Shown here: in pieces, positions 1-6,895 of the stretch
Position numbering within the stretch: position 1 is the first letter of the stretch
Layout of the letters: each line of letters starts with the position of its first letter
Assembly: GCA_902614055.1 (NCBI GenBank)
Contig: CACMJX010000006.1
Coordinates: 1-39,525, forward strand
Length of the DNA stretch: 39,525 nucleotides
DNA from: an uncultured Pelagibacteraceae bacterium
GTDB taxonomy: Bacteria > Pseudomonadota > Alphaproteobacteria > Pelagibacterales > Pelagibacteraceae
Direction: 5' to 3'
Translations under genes and position numbers: made by a program
Notes under the pieces: generated by a model
Databases searched by the model: none
What the model was told of the DNA's origin: nothing
The model's input: the letters and a program-made list of their open reading frames with translations, nothing else

Positions 1-1
1 G

Positions 2-139
2 GCCAATGAGGTTCTGAAAGCAATTTTAAATGTTGGTAAAAATTTAAATTCACATATTTTAATAATAGATTTATTAAATCTTAAATTTAGGAAAGTATTA
101 TTCAGAAAAAGAAAAGGATGTATATGCGAAAATATTTAA
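2..139 (+). CDS. ThiF/MoeB/HesA-family adenylyltransferase, C-terminal end (partial)
   Basis: The open frame enters from the left edge and stops at a TAA ending at 139, giving the last 45 residues. The stretch resembles the end of the E1-like ThiF/MoeB/HesA fold: an ANEVLKAIL helix (usually A-x-E-x-x-K), G-K-N-L-N before a hydrophobic strand, D-x-L-N-x-K-F-R, and a terminal Cys pair. These enzymes adenylate the C-terminal glycine of a sulfur-carrier protein in thiamine or molybdopterin synthesis. The usual terminal zinc pair is C-x-x-C, but here it reads C-I-C, one residue short. The end overlaps the start of the following SH3 gene by 16 bases, which suggests coupled translation. The choice among ThiF, MoeB and HesA cannot be made from this tail. 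Confidence 0.6.
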   Translation, partial: ANEVLKAILNVGKNLNSHILIIDLLNLKFRKVLFRKRKGCICENI

Positions 140-573
140 TATTTTCATTTTTTTTTCTTTTACCATTTTCATCGTTCGCTCAAGAAAATAATTATTTTCT
201 GATGTTAAAAAATAAAAAAGTAAATGTTAGATACGGTCCAAGCTTTGATTATCCAATTAAATATGTTTATAGAAAGATAGAATTACCTCTAAAAGTGATC
301 GATAAAAAAGAAAATTTCAGAAGAGTTATTGATCATAAAAAAAATAGTGGTTGGATCCATATTTCACAATTGAGGAATTCACGTTCTATAATCACCAAAT
401 CTGAAAAAATTCTATTTAGAAAACCCACGAAATATTCAAAACCATTGGCAAAGTTGGATAAGGGTCGTCTTTTAAAAGTTATTAAGTGCGAAGAAAAATG
501 GTGTAATATAAGTACGGGTGATTACTCAGGTTGGATTTTGAAAGATGACAAAATTTGGGGTATCGTTAATTAA
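124..573 (+). CDS. Secreted bacterial SH3-domain protein
   Basis: This is a protein of about 149 residues with a typical signal peptide: M-R-K, a hydrophobic run rich in F and L, then a cleavage site after S-F-A. The mature part holds two SH3-like repeats, one with K-V-N-V-R-Y-G-P-S and G-W-I-H, the second with I-L-F-R-K-P-T and G-W-I-L-K-D. Such domains bind peptidoglycan or peptides in the periplasm (SH3_4/DUF1058-type, recognised by pattern). I chose the ATG at 124 rather than 118 because AAGGA at 113-117 lies about six bases before it and would abut the earlier ATG. The 3' end overlaps the convergent DUF3501 gene by eight bases. The exact role is unknown. Confidence 0.78.
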   Translation: MRKYLIFSFFFLLPFSSFAQENNYFLMLKNKKVNVRYGPSFDYPIKYVYRKIELPLKVIDKKENFRRVIDHKKNSGWIHISQLRNSRSIITKSEKILFRKPTKYSKPLAKLDKGRLLKVIKCEEKWCNISTGDYSGWILKDDKIWGIVN

Positions 574-1159
574 AGTCTGCAGAAAGAGCTTTAATATTAT
601 CGTCCGAAAATTTAGTTGTGTGTGAATATTCTTTATGATCAATACCTACTTCAATTGAATTATTTTGGTCTTTGAACTTATTTACTTGATCATCTGAAAA
701 TTTAAAATGTATAAATTGAACTGAAGATGCTTTTCCATCCTCTGAAGTTCTATCAACATCCATTTCTGGAACTGCATAAATTTTTTCGTCCCCAACTTTA
801 ATAAATATATTATTTTCTACTCCACCTAACTTTCCAAGAAACTCTGCTCTTATAATTGGATTGTCTATCTCAAACATTAAAGTGGCAACTAATTCTTTTC
901 CATTAGGGATTAAAGGATTATATGCTGCAAGTTCGTCAGCAACTTGTTCGTCTCCGCCCTTTTCGATGTAAAGCATTTCTTGAACTTGGGCTATCATTGT
1001 TTCATAACATTCAAAATAAAATGTTGCATAAGGCCCTAAAAGAACTCTTCTATTTTTTTTAAATTGAACTAATTCTTTTCTCATTTGTCTTCTAACTTTT
1101 GTGTATGCATCTAAAGGAAGGAGATCATCTTTTGTAATAATTTTTTGTTCTTTTGACAT
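566..1159 (-). CDS. DUF3501 family protein of the rubrerythrin/Fe-S unit
   Basis: This soluble protein of 197 residues matches the DUF3501 family by its opening (L-x-x-D-D-L-L-P-L-D-A-Y) and by the G-P-Y-A-T-F-Y-F-E-C-Y-E-T-M segment followed by Q-E-M-L-Y-I-E-K-G-G. The biochemical function is not known. In many proteobacteria this family sits beside a rubrerythrin and a GlpC-like Fe-S protein, as here, so a role in the same peroxide or iron pathway is inferred. It is the last gene of the three-gene minus-strand unit. The start at 1159 leaves one base after the upstream stop. An ATG at 1171 would add four residues and overlap the upstream gene by 11 bases, with no visible ribosome site. Confidence 0.82.
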   Translation of the reverse strand: MSKEQKIITKDDLLPLDAYTKVRRQMRKELVQFKKNRRVLLGPYATFYFECYETMIAQVQEMLYIEKGGDEQVADELAAYNPLIPNGKELVATLMFEIDNPIIRAEFLGKLGGVENNIFIKVGDEKIYAVPEMDVDRTSEDGKASSVQFIHFKFSDDQVNKFKDQNNSIEVGIDHKEYSHTTKFSDDNIKALSADFN

Positions 1160-1160
1160 T

Positions 1161-2486
1161 CTATAATCCATAACTTTTTGAAACTATTTCAATTGGGTGC
1201 ACAGCTTCATCATTAACAATGTTTGTATCATCAGCTAACTGTTTTATATGTTTGCCAGCCAATGGACAATCAGAAGCCATATACTTATTATTTTTTCTTT
1301 TAACAGTACTTGCGGTAGTTTTGCCCACTTTATTTGCTATGTCATGGGTTTCTTTCATAATACCGAAGGTTCCACCATGACCAGCACATCTCTCAACAAC
1401 ATCTAATTTAATATTTGGAATTAATTTGAGCATATCTCTTGCCTTATTACCCATATTTTGTGCTCTAGCATGACAAGCATTATGAACTGTTACTCCTCCA
1501 TCAATCTCTTTCAAACCCTCAACCAAACCCTCTTTATTTGCAATATCCATAACATATTCATCAATATCGAGAGTATTTTGAGAAAGTTTTTTAATTATTC
1601 CATCATTTGGCATTAATAGAGGCCATTCGAACTTTAACATTAAACCACAACTTGCTGTTAGGGTTACTACTTTATAACCTTTTTCAACATATTTGATTAA
1701 TTCTCTGGAAACTAACTCTGCTTGCTTTGTAACTTGATCTAGATCTGCTTGTTCCAGATAAGGCATACCACAACAACCTGCATAAGAGTGCTCTACCTCA
1801 ACATTATTATGATGAAGTACTTTCAAAGCAGCTTCTCCAGTTTTTTTCTTATTAAAGTTAACAAAACAAGTGGAATAAATTACAACTTTTCTTTCTCTAT
1901 GTTTTGGTAATATATTTTTTTTAAATTTTTGAAAATACTTTGCAAAAGTTTCTTTATTATATTTTGGTAAAATAACTCTTTTATCTATTCCAGTAAAAAA
2001 TTCTAAAACTTTTCTAGCAAATTTATTTTTAACATTTGTAATCCAATTAATAAAAAAGCTAAAAAATATTCCTATTTTTGAATTTCGATCAATTTGAGTT
2101 AATTGGTTGGCAGTTTTTGAAATATCACCATTTTTTCTTTGAGCCGTTCTATATCTCAACATCAAATGTGGAAAATCTAAATCAAATTCATGTGGTGGTA
2201 CATAAGGACATTTAGTCATAAAACACATGTCACATAAAGTGCAAGCATCTACAACAGGTTTAAACTTATCGCTTGAAAGATCTGACACCTCGCCTCCCTC
2301 AGTTTCATCGATAAAGTCAAATAATTTTGGAAAACTGTCACACAAATTAAAGCATCTTCTACATCCATGACATATATCAAATACTCTTCTCATTTCCTGA
2401 TCAATTTTTTCAGGATTTAAAAAATCTGGATCTCTAAATTTTAATGGGTGTCTTGTAGGTGCTTGTGTGCTGCCTTCTTTACTCAT
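1161..2486 (-). CDS. GlpC-like (Fe-S)-binding oxidoreductase of the rubrerythrin cluster
   Basis: The 441-residue protein has an N-terminal ferredoxin part with two Cys clusters, C-H-G-C-R-R-C-F-N-L-C and C-T-L-C-D-M-C-F-M-T-K-C-P, the pattern for two [4Fe-4S] centres. The C-terminal half has two CCG-type domains: one with C-C-G-M-P-Y near residue 235, and a second with H-N-A-C-H-A-R and C-A-G-H-G-G-T-F-G. This is the layout of GlpC and heterodisulfide-reductase HdrD-like electron-transfer subunits. No glycerol-3-phosphate dehydrogenase genes (glpA, glpB) are adjacent. With rubrerythrin upstream and DUF3501 downstream, it more likely passes electrons to rubrerythrin or a related peroxide reductase, which is an inference. 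A GC-rich hairpin separates it from rubrerythrin. Confidence 0.85.
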   Translation of the reverse strand: MSKEGSTQAPTRHPLKFRDPDFLNPEKIDQEMRRVFDICHGCRRCFNLCDSFPKLFDFIDETEGGEVSDLSSDKFKPVVDACTLCDMCFMTKCPYVPPHEFDLDFPHLMLRYRTAQRKNGDISKTANQLTQIDRNSKIGIFFSFFINWITNVKNKFARKVLEFFTGIDKRVILPKYNKETFAKYFQKFKKNILPKHRERKVVIYSTCFVNFNKKKTGEAALKVLHHNNVEVEHSYAGCCGMPYLEQADLDQVTKQAELVSRELIKYVEKGYKVVTLTASCGLMLKFEWPLLMPNDGIIKKLSQNTLDIDEYVMDIANKEGLVEGLKEIDGGVTVHNACHARAQNMGNKARDMLKLIPNIKLDVVERCAGHGGTFGIMKETHDIANKVGKTTASTVKRKNNKYMASDCPLAGKHIKQLADDTNIVNDEAVHPIEIVSKSYGL

Positions 2487-2506
2487 AGATTTTTTTAAAT
2501 GTGGTT

Positions 2507-2536
2507 TTTGTGGACGAGAGGGGCTTCGTCCACAAA
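2507..2536 (-). promoter_or_regulatory. GC-rich hairpin between rubrerythrin and the Fe-S gene
   Basis: This is a perfect 11-base-pair inverted repeat (TTTGTGGACGA and TCGTCCACAAA) around an eight-base loop. On the transcribed minus strand it begins six bases after the rubrerythrin stop and ends about 20 bases before the Fe-S gene start. No U-run follows on that strand, so it is not a standard intrinsic terminator. A segmental mRNA stabiliser or processing site that lets rubrerythrin be made in excess of the Fe-S protein is plausible, as is a weak terminator. Confidence 0.6.
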
Positions 2537-2542
2537 TTCTGT

Positions 2543-2959
2543 TTAAGCTATGCTTTCTAAAGTCTTTTGAAATTTACCTGCGTGTGATTTTTCAGCTTTT
2601 GCTAAAGTCTCAAACCAATCAGCTATTTCATCAAAGCCTTCATCTCTAGCTGTTTTAGCCATTCCAGGGTACATATCTGTGTACTCATGTGTTTCACCTT
2701 GAATTGCAGACTCAAGATTGGCTTTCGTTTCACCAATTGGCTTACCAGTTGCTGGATCACCAACTTCTTCTAAATATTCTAGGTGGCCATGAGCATGTCC
2801 AGTTTCACCTTCTGCAGTTGATCTAAATACCGCTGCAACATCGTTAAAGCCTTCAACATCTGCTTTTTGAGCAAAATAAAGATATCTTCGATTTGCTTGG
2901 CTTTCCCCAGCAAATGCTTCTTTTAAATTTTCCTCAGTTTTACTACCTTTTAATGACAT
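2543..2959 (-). CDS. Rubrerythrin, short form without rubredoxin domain
   Basis: The 138-residue protein is a ferritin-like four-helix diiron protein. Iron-ligand motifs are visible: [18 protein letters not shown] near residue 15, E-G-E-T-G-H-A-x-x-H near residue 52, and later E-T-H-E-Y and A-E-K-S-H-A. Rubrerythrins reduce hydrogen peroxide in the cytoplasm using electrons from a small redox carrier. Full-length members end in a rubredoxin domain with two C-x-x-C pairs. Those are missing, so an external electron donor is needed, and the adjacent two-cluster Fe-S protein is the obvious candidate. It is the first gene of its unit, with a strong sigma-70-like promoter upstream that overlaps a possible Irr site. 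Confidence 0.92.
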   Translation of the reverse strand: MSLKGSKTEENLKEAFAGESQANRRYLYFAQKADVEGFNDVAAVFRSTAEGETGHAHGHLEYLEEVGDPATGKPIGETKANLESAIQGETHEYTDMYPGMAKTARDEGFDEIADWFETLAKAEKSHAGKFQKTLESIA

Positions 2960-2973
2960 ATTTACTCCTACTA

Positions 2974-2990
2974 TTAATAATGATTCTAAA
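2974..2990 (-). promoter_or_regulatory. Candidate Irr box (ICE) at the rubrerythrin start site
   Basis: The plus strand reads TTAATAA-TGA-TTCTAAA. As I recall it, the alphaproteobacterial Irr (ICE) consensus is TTTAGAA-N3-TTCTAAA, so 12 of 14 specified bases agree. The site lies 15-31 bases upstream of the rubrerythrin ATG, just past the -10 of the promoter, where binding would block transcription. In this AT-rich genome such partial matches can arise by chance. Confidence 0.4.
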
Positions 2991-2994
2991 GTGG

Positions 2995-3024
2995 TTTATA
3001 TATAGAGTAATTGTAATATGTCAA
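2995..3024 (-). promoter_or_regulatory. Sigma-70-like promoter of the rubrerythrin unit
   Basis: On the minus strand a consensus TTGACA (3024 to 3019) is followed after 18 bases by TATAAA (3000 to 2995); an alternative -10, TATATA, gives a 16-base spacer. The predicted start near 2988 leaves a short leader containing AGGAG about six bases before the ATG. A TTTAGAA half-site (3028-3034) sits just upstream of the -35. Confidence 0.65.
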
Positions 3025-3073
3025 CAGTTTAGAATAAATATAATGTATTATTTAAACTTTTGATATTATTGGA

Positions 3074-3502
3074 TTATTTTTGAGATTGATTATCACTAAC
3101 AATTTTAGCAATAACTTCTACTGATCTTATTTTTTTTCCTGGGATTATTCTTTTAATATTAACTTCATCAACATCATCTTGATGAATATCAATCAATTTA
3201 TTTTCTTCCTCGTCAAAGAAATGGTGATGATGAGTTACATTTGTGTCGAAATAACTTTGTGAAGCATTTAGTGGAATCTCTTTTAAATATCCCTTCCTTA
3301 TAAATGCATGAACAGTATTGTAAACGGTTGCTAAAGAAACCTTAATATTTGCTTGATTTTCAATGATTTTAACCAGCTCTTTAATTGTAAAGTGAAAAGT
3401 CTTTTCAGCATCAAACAACACTTCACAAATTTTAATTCTTTGTTTTGTTGGTCTTAGACCTGATTTTCTTAATTTATCTATATATTGGTCAGAGTGAGCC
3501 AT
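3074..3502 (-). CDS. irr: Irr-type Fur-family regulator (iron/heme response)
   Basis: The 142-residue protein has the Fur winged-helix domain: a G-L-R-P-T-K-Q-R start and the recognition region V-S-L-A-T-V-Y-N-T-V. It has the Irr hallmarks S-Y-F-D-T-N, a run of four His followed by F-F, and E-x-x-x-L-I-D-I. The C-x-x-C zinc pairs of classical Fur are absent. In Rhizobiales, Irr senses heme-biosynthesis status and represses or activates iron genes through the ICE box. Divergent fabA-fabB-fabI is also its neighbour there, which supports the assignment. A possible ICE-like site lies just upstream of the start, so autoregulation is plausible. A second Fur-family gene (19354-19782) is clearly different. 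Confidence 0.85.
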   Translation of the reverse strand: MAHSDQYIDKLRKSGLRPTKQRIKICEVLFDAEKTFHFTIKELVKIIENQANIKVSLATVYNTVHAFIRKGYLKEIPLNASQSYFDTNVTHHHHFFDEEENKLIDIHQDDVDEVNIKRIIPGKKIRSVEVIAKIVSDNQSQK

Positions 3503-3507
3503 TACTA

Positions 3508-3524
3508 ATTATAATTATTCTAAA
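3508..3524. promoter_or_regulatory. Candidate Irr box in the irr-fabA spacer
   Basis: The plus strand reads ATTATAA-TTA-TTCTAAA, 12 of 14 positions of the recalled ICE pattern, with the same half-site and spacing as the candidate before rubrerythrin. It lies within 22 bases of the irr start codon and at about the -35 distance from the presumed fabA -10. It could serve irr autoregulation and fab control. The evidence is sequence resemblance only. Confidence 0.35.
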
Positions 3525-3534
3525 GAATATCTAT

Positions 3535-3542
3535 ATTATAAT
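3535..3542. promoter_or_regulatory. Palindromic shared -10 of the divergent irr and fabA promoters
   Basis: The eight bases ATTATAAT contain a perfect TATAAT on both strands, offset by two bases: 3537-3542 for fabA and 3540 to 3535 for irr. No good -35 is evident for either direction. The two transcripts may compete for polymerase at this point. Confidence 0.45.
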
Positions 3543-3574
3543 GTTTGTAAATCAAGTAATAAGATTAAAAAATT

Positions 3575-4075
3575 ATGAAAAAAAGTTCCTTTGATTATGA
3601 TGAATTGATAAGCTGCGCAAATGGCGAGCTTTTTGGCCCTGGAAATGCAAAATTACCTTCTCCGCCAATGCTAATGTTTGATAGAATTACTGAAATTAGT
3701 GAAAAAAATGGAGCTTTTAACAAAGGGTTGATGAAGGCTGAACTTGATATAAAAGATGATCTGTGGTTTTTTGATTGTCACTTTAAAGAAGATCCAGTGA
3801 TGCCGGGATGTTTAGGCTTAGATGCTATGTGGCAACTAGTTGGCTTTTACTTGGGTTGGCTTGGAAATCCTGGGAGAGGAAGAGCTTTAGGAGTAAGCAC
3901 AGTAAAGTTTACAGGAGAGGTTTTAAAAGATGTCAAAATGGCGACATATATTATTGATATGAAAAGAATATTGATTAAAGGTGAAACAACAGTTGGGCTT
4001 GCGAATGGTATTCTTCTTGCTGATGGAAAAAAAATATACTCTGCAGACAGTCTAAAAGTAGGATTATTTAAGTAA
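3575..4075 (+). CDS. fabA: 3-hydroxydecanoyl-ACP dehydratase/isomerase
   Basis: FabA dehydrates 3-hydroxyacyl-ACP and isomerises trans-2- to cis-3-decenoyl-ACP, opening the anaerobic route to unsaturated fatty acids. The 166-residue protein has the usual length. The active-site His is in [16 protein letters not shown] and the Asp follows in [11 protein letters not shown]. The ending L-K-V-G-L-F is also typical. It is the first gene of fabA-fabB-fabI, and its TAA overlaps the fabB ATG by one base, so translation is coupled. The divergent neighbour is irr. Confidence 0.97.
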   Translation: MKKSSFDYDELISCANGELFGPGNAKLPSPPMLMFDRITEISEKNGAFNKGLMKAELDIKDDLWFFDCHFKEDPVMPGCLGLDAMWQLVGFYLGWLGNPGRGRALGVSTVKFTGEVLKDVKMATYIIDMKRILIKGETTVGLANGILLADGKKIYSADSLKVGLFK

Positions 4076-5286
4076 TGCGAAGAGTAGTAATTACAGGTTT
4101 GGGGATTGTTTCATGCCTTGGGAATAATCAGGAGGAAGTTCATCAATCTTTATTAAATACTAAATCAGGAATTTCTTTTTCTGAAGAATATAAAGAACAC
4201 AATCTTAAAAGTCATATTCATGGAAAGCCTAATATCAAACTTGAGGATCATATAGATAGAAAAACAATTAGATTTATGGGTTCAGGATCTGCTTACAATT
4301 ATATTGCAATGAAAGAGGCGATCGAAGACTCTGGTTTGGAAGAAAGTGAAGTAAGTAATTTCAAAACAGGAATTGTTATGGGTTCAGGTGGACCTTCAAT
4401 TGAAAATGTCATTTTGGCAGCTGATAAAACTAGAGCTAAGACTCCAAAATTAATGGGACCATTTATAGTTCCAAGAACAATGGCAAGTACAGCCTCAGCG
4501 ACGCTTGCTGTTCCATTCAAAATTAAAGGGACAAATTATACAATGAGTTCAGCCTGTGCGACTAGCGGACACTGTATTGGAAATTCTATGGAACTTATTC
4601 AGATGGGAAAACAAGATGTTGTTTTTGCAGGTGGTAGCGAAGAGATACACTGGGCAATGACTGCCATGTTTGATGCGATGACAGCATTATCTTCAAAATA
4701 TAACGATACACCTGAGAAAGCATCAAGAGCTTACGACAAAACTAGAGATGGGTTTGTAATTGCTGGAGGTGCAGGGGTTTTAGTTCTTGAGGAATATGAA
4801 CACGCTAAAGCAAGAGGAGCTAAAATGTACGCAGAATTAACAGGTTATGGAGCAACTTCAGATGGATATGATATGGTAGCGCCCTCTGGTGAAGGTGCAG
4901 TAAGATGTATGCAAATGGCAATGACAACCTCGAAAAATAAAATAGATTATATAAATACTCATGGAACTTCTACTCCAGTTGGAGATATTACTGAATTAAA
5001 TGCTGTTAAAGATGCTTTTGGAGATGAGATTCCTAAAATTAGTTCAACCAAATCTTTATCAGGTCATCCGTTAGGAGCTGCATCAGTACATGAAGCAATA
5101 TATTGTTTAATTATGATGAAAAATAATTTTATAACTGGGTCAGCTAACATAAGTGAAATGGATGAAGAAGCTAAAAAATTTCCAATAGTTGCCAAAACAG
5201 AAACAGATGCAACATTAAATACTGTCATGTCTAACAGTTTTGGTTTTGGTGGAACAAATGCAACTCTAGTATTTGAGAAAGTTTAA
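4075..5286 (+). CDS. fabB: 3-oxoacyl-ACP synthase I (KAS I)
   Basis: FabB condenses malonyl-ACP with acyl-ACP and elongates the cis-3 intermediate made by FabA. The 403-residue protein opens with [12 protein letters not shown]. The Cys-His-His triad is visible: Cys in S-S-A-C-A-T-S-G-H, His in [11 protein letters not shown], and His in S-G-H-P-L-G-A-A. The glycine-rich end [10 protein letters not shown] is typical. It is coupled to fabA by TAATG and followed one base later by fabI. FabB rather than FabF is chosen from the pairing with fabA and the overall match. Confidence 0.96.
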   Translation: MRRVVITGLGIVSCLGNNQEEVHQSLLNTKSGISFSEEYKEHNLKSHIHGKPNIKLEDHIDRKTIRFMGSGSAYNYIAMKEAIEDSGLEESEVSNFKTGIVMGSGGPSIENVILAADKTRAKTPKLMGPFIVPRTMASTASATLAVPFKIKGTNYTMSSACATSGHCIGNSMELIQMGKQDVVFAGGSEEIHWAMTAMFDAMTALSSKYNDTPEKASRAYDKTRDGFVIAGGAGVLVLEEYEHAKARGAKMYAELTGYGATSDGYDMVAPSGEGAVRCMQMAMTTSKNKIDYINTHGTSTPVGDITELNAVKDAFGDEIPKISSTKSLSGHPLGAASVHEAIYCLIMMKNNFITGSANISEMDEEAKKFPIVAKTETDATLNTVMSNSFGFGGTNATLVFEKV

Positions 5287-5287
5287 T

Positions 5288-6073
5288 ATGTCTTTAATGA
5301 AGGGCAAAAAAGGACTGATAATGGGTGTTGCTAATGAGAGATCTATTGCATGGGGTATTTCTCAGAAACTTTCAGAGGCAGGTGCTGAATTAGCTTTTAC
5401 TTATTTAGGTGATGCTCTTAAAAAAAGAGTAGTTCCCCTAGCAGAAAAACTTAATTCTAATATCACTTTTAGCTGTGATGTTGAAAAAAAAGAAGATGTA
5501 ATAAAATTATTTGAAGATGTTAAATCTCAATGGGGCGAGATAGACTTTATAGTTCACGCAATTGCTTTTTCTGATAAATCTGAACTCTCAGGAGAATATT
5601 TAAATACTACCAGAGAAAATTTTTTAAGAAGTATGCTAATTTCCTGCTTTTCATTTACTGAAGTTGCAAAAGAAGCCTCGAAAGTGATGAAAGAGGGAGG
5701 AAGTTTGATTACACTTAGCTATGAGGCGAATAAAGCTATCCCAAATTATAATGTAATGGGAGTTTGTAAGGCAGCTTTAGAGTCTAGTGTTAAATACTTA
5801 GCAAGAGATTTGGGATCTAAAGGAATAAGGGTGAACGCAATAAGTGCAGGTCCAATAAAAACTTTAGCTGCATCAGCTATTGGAGATGCAAAATTTTTAT
5901 ATAAATGGAATGCTGATCACTCTTTTTTAAAAAGAAATGTAGATAATATCGATGTTGGAAACTCAGCATTATATCTCCTAAGCGATATGGCAGGTGGCGT
6001 CACAGGTGAAATTCACTATGTTGATGCTGGTTATAATAAAGTAGGTATGCCAGATCCAAAAAATATATCTTAA
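5288..6073 (+). CDS. fabI: Enoyl-ACP reductase (NADH)
   Basis: FabI reduces the trans-2-enoyl-ACP in the last step of each elongation round. This short-chain dehydrogenase of about 261 residues has the FabI nucleotide motif G-V-A-N-E-R-S-I-A-W-G-I. Its catalytic region reads L-S-Y-E-A, then N-Y-N-V-M-G-V-C-K, carrying the Tyr and Lys of the active site. The start at 5288 (M-S-L-M-K-G-K-K-G) fits the family and falls just after the fabB stop. An earlier ATG at 5273 would add five residues inside fabB. The third gene of the fab unit is followed nine bases later by a small membrane protein. Confidence 0.95.
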   Translation: MSLMKGKKGLIMGVANERSIAWGISQKLSEAGAELAFTYLGDALKKRVVPLAEKLNSNITFSCDVEKKEDVIKLFEDVKSQWGEIDFIVHAIAFSDKSELSGEYLNTTRENFLRSMLISCFSFTEVAKEASKVMKEGGSLITLSYEANKAIPNYNVMGVCKAALESSVKYLARDLGSKGIRVNAISAGPIKTLAASAIGDAKFLYKWNADHSFLKRNVDNIDVGNSALYLLSDMAGGVTGEIHYVDAGYNKVGMPDPKNIS

Positions 6074-6082
6074 AAGTTTATT

Positions 6083-6235
6083 ATGTTAATTTTAATTTGG
6101 TTTGTTGTTTGTATAATATTTATTTTTGTTCAATTAATTCTTGAAGGTTCAGGTCATGCACTAGAAGTTTTTGCCCTATTGACTGCAATAGCTTTATTTT
6201 TAATAAACAGACTAAGTAAAAAAAAAATTAAATAA
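6083..6235 (+). CDS. Small two-helix membrane protein, unknown function
   Basis: This 50-codon frame fills the gap between fabI and msrB. It starts with ATG nine bases after the fabI stop. The product has a first hydrophobic helix (L-I-L-I-W-F-V-V-C-I-I-F-I-F-V), a short polar turn with E-G-S-G-H, a second helix (F-A-L-L-T-A-I-A-L-F-L-I), and a basic tail N-R-L-S-K-K-K-I-K. The alternation of hydrophobic helices with a charged end looks like real coding sequence, not random AT-rich DNA. No ribosome site is obvious, so coupling to fabI is likely. I do not recognise the family. Confidence 0.6.
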   Translation: MLILIWFVVCIIFIFVQLILEGSGHALEVFALLTAIALFLINRLSKKKIK

Positions 6236-6244
6236 TAAACTATT

Positions 6245-6736
6245 GTGAGAAGAGATTTTTTAAAAATTGCTGGAACGTCTATATTAGGTTTAATATTTTA
6301 TCCTTTGGCATCATTAGCGAGCAATTTAGTAGGATTTAAAAAAAAATTAAAAAAAGATGAGAGTGAATACAATATTATAAATCCAGATCTTACTAATGAA
6401 CAAAAGATAATAATGTTTGAAGAGGGTACTGAGCGCGCTGGTACTAGCGAATTAAATTATGAGAAAAGAAAAGGGACTTACCATTGTGCAAATTGTGGTG
6501 TAAAACTATTTGAGTCTACTGCAAAATTTGATAGTGGGACTGGTTGGCCGTCATTCACCGAAGCAATCCCAGGCGTATTTGTTACAAAAACTGATTATTC
6601 TTTTGGCATGAAAAGAACTGAATATAGTTGTGCAAATTGTGGTGCTCATCACGGCCATGTTTTTAATGATGGTCCTGATGGTGGAAAAAGATATTGTAGT
6701 AATGGTCTTTGCTTGCTTTTTATCCCTGAGAGTTAG
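6245..6736 (+). CDS. msrB: Peptide-methionine (R)-S-oxide reductase, Tat-exported
   Basis: MsrB reduces the R-sulfoxide of methionine in proteins. The 163-residue product starts with M-R-R-D-F-L-K and a hydrophobic stretch ending A-S-L-A-S, which is a twin-arginine signal, so a periplasmic location is inferred. The MsrB domain follows: two zinc-type C-A-N-C-G pairs, the G-T-G-W-P-S-F core, H-H-G-H-V-F, and the catalytic Cys in R-Y-C-S-N-G. GTG at 6245 is the only normal start, because an in-frame stop lies at 6236-6238 and no ATG lies upstream. Ordinary bacterial MsrB is cytoplasmic, so the leader is notable. The gene converges with the small protein at 6743. Confidence 0.9.
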   Translation: MRRDFLKIAGTSILGLIFYPLASLASNLVGFKKKLKKDESEYNIINPDLTNEQKIIMFEEGTERAGTSELNYEKRKGTYHCANCGVKLFESTAKFDSGTGWPSFTEAIPGVFVTKTDYSFGMKRTEYSCANCGAHHGHVFNDGPDGGKRYCSNGLCLLFIPES

Positions 6737-6742
6737 GAATCT

Positions 6743-6895
6743 CTAAGACTTAAATCCAAAAAAAACTGCAATTATAAGGGCTAGATATATTAAACCTTTA
6801 ATAAAGAAAAATGCAAAACCCCCAACTACTAAATATTTGCCATACTTACTGTTTGATAAATATGATTTAAATTTTGAGTATAAATTCAATATCAA
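6743..6895 (-). CDS. Small single-helix membrane protein after the rhodanese gene
   Basis: This short frame of 50 codons ends at TAG (6745 to 6743). It contains the pattern K-Y-G-K-Y-L-V-V-G-G-F-A-F-F-F-I-K-G-L-I-Y-L, a single hydrophobic helix with basic flanks, which reminds me of tiny membrane proteins found beside housekeeping genes in proteobacteria. No ATG is available. A TTG at 6895 overlaps the rhodanese TGA (TTGA), which would couple translation, and a second TTG at 6889 is the alternative. The start is therefore uncertain and the function unknown. Confidence 0.5.
   Translation of the reverse strand: MILNLYSKFKSYLSNSKYGKYLVVGGFAFFFIKGLIYLALIIAVFFGFKS

Noticed and set aside
2467..2649. 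A 60-codon plus-strand frame over the rubrerythrin/Fe-S joint
   Set aside because: It runs antisense through the start of the Fe-S gene, the hairpin and the end of rubrerythrin, and its product has no coherent features.
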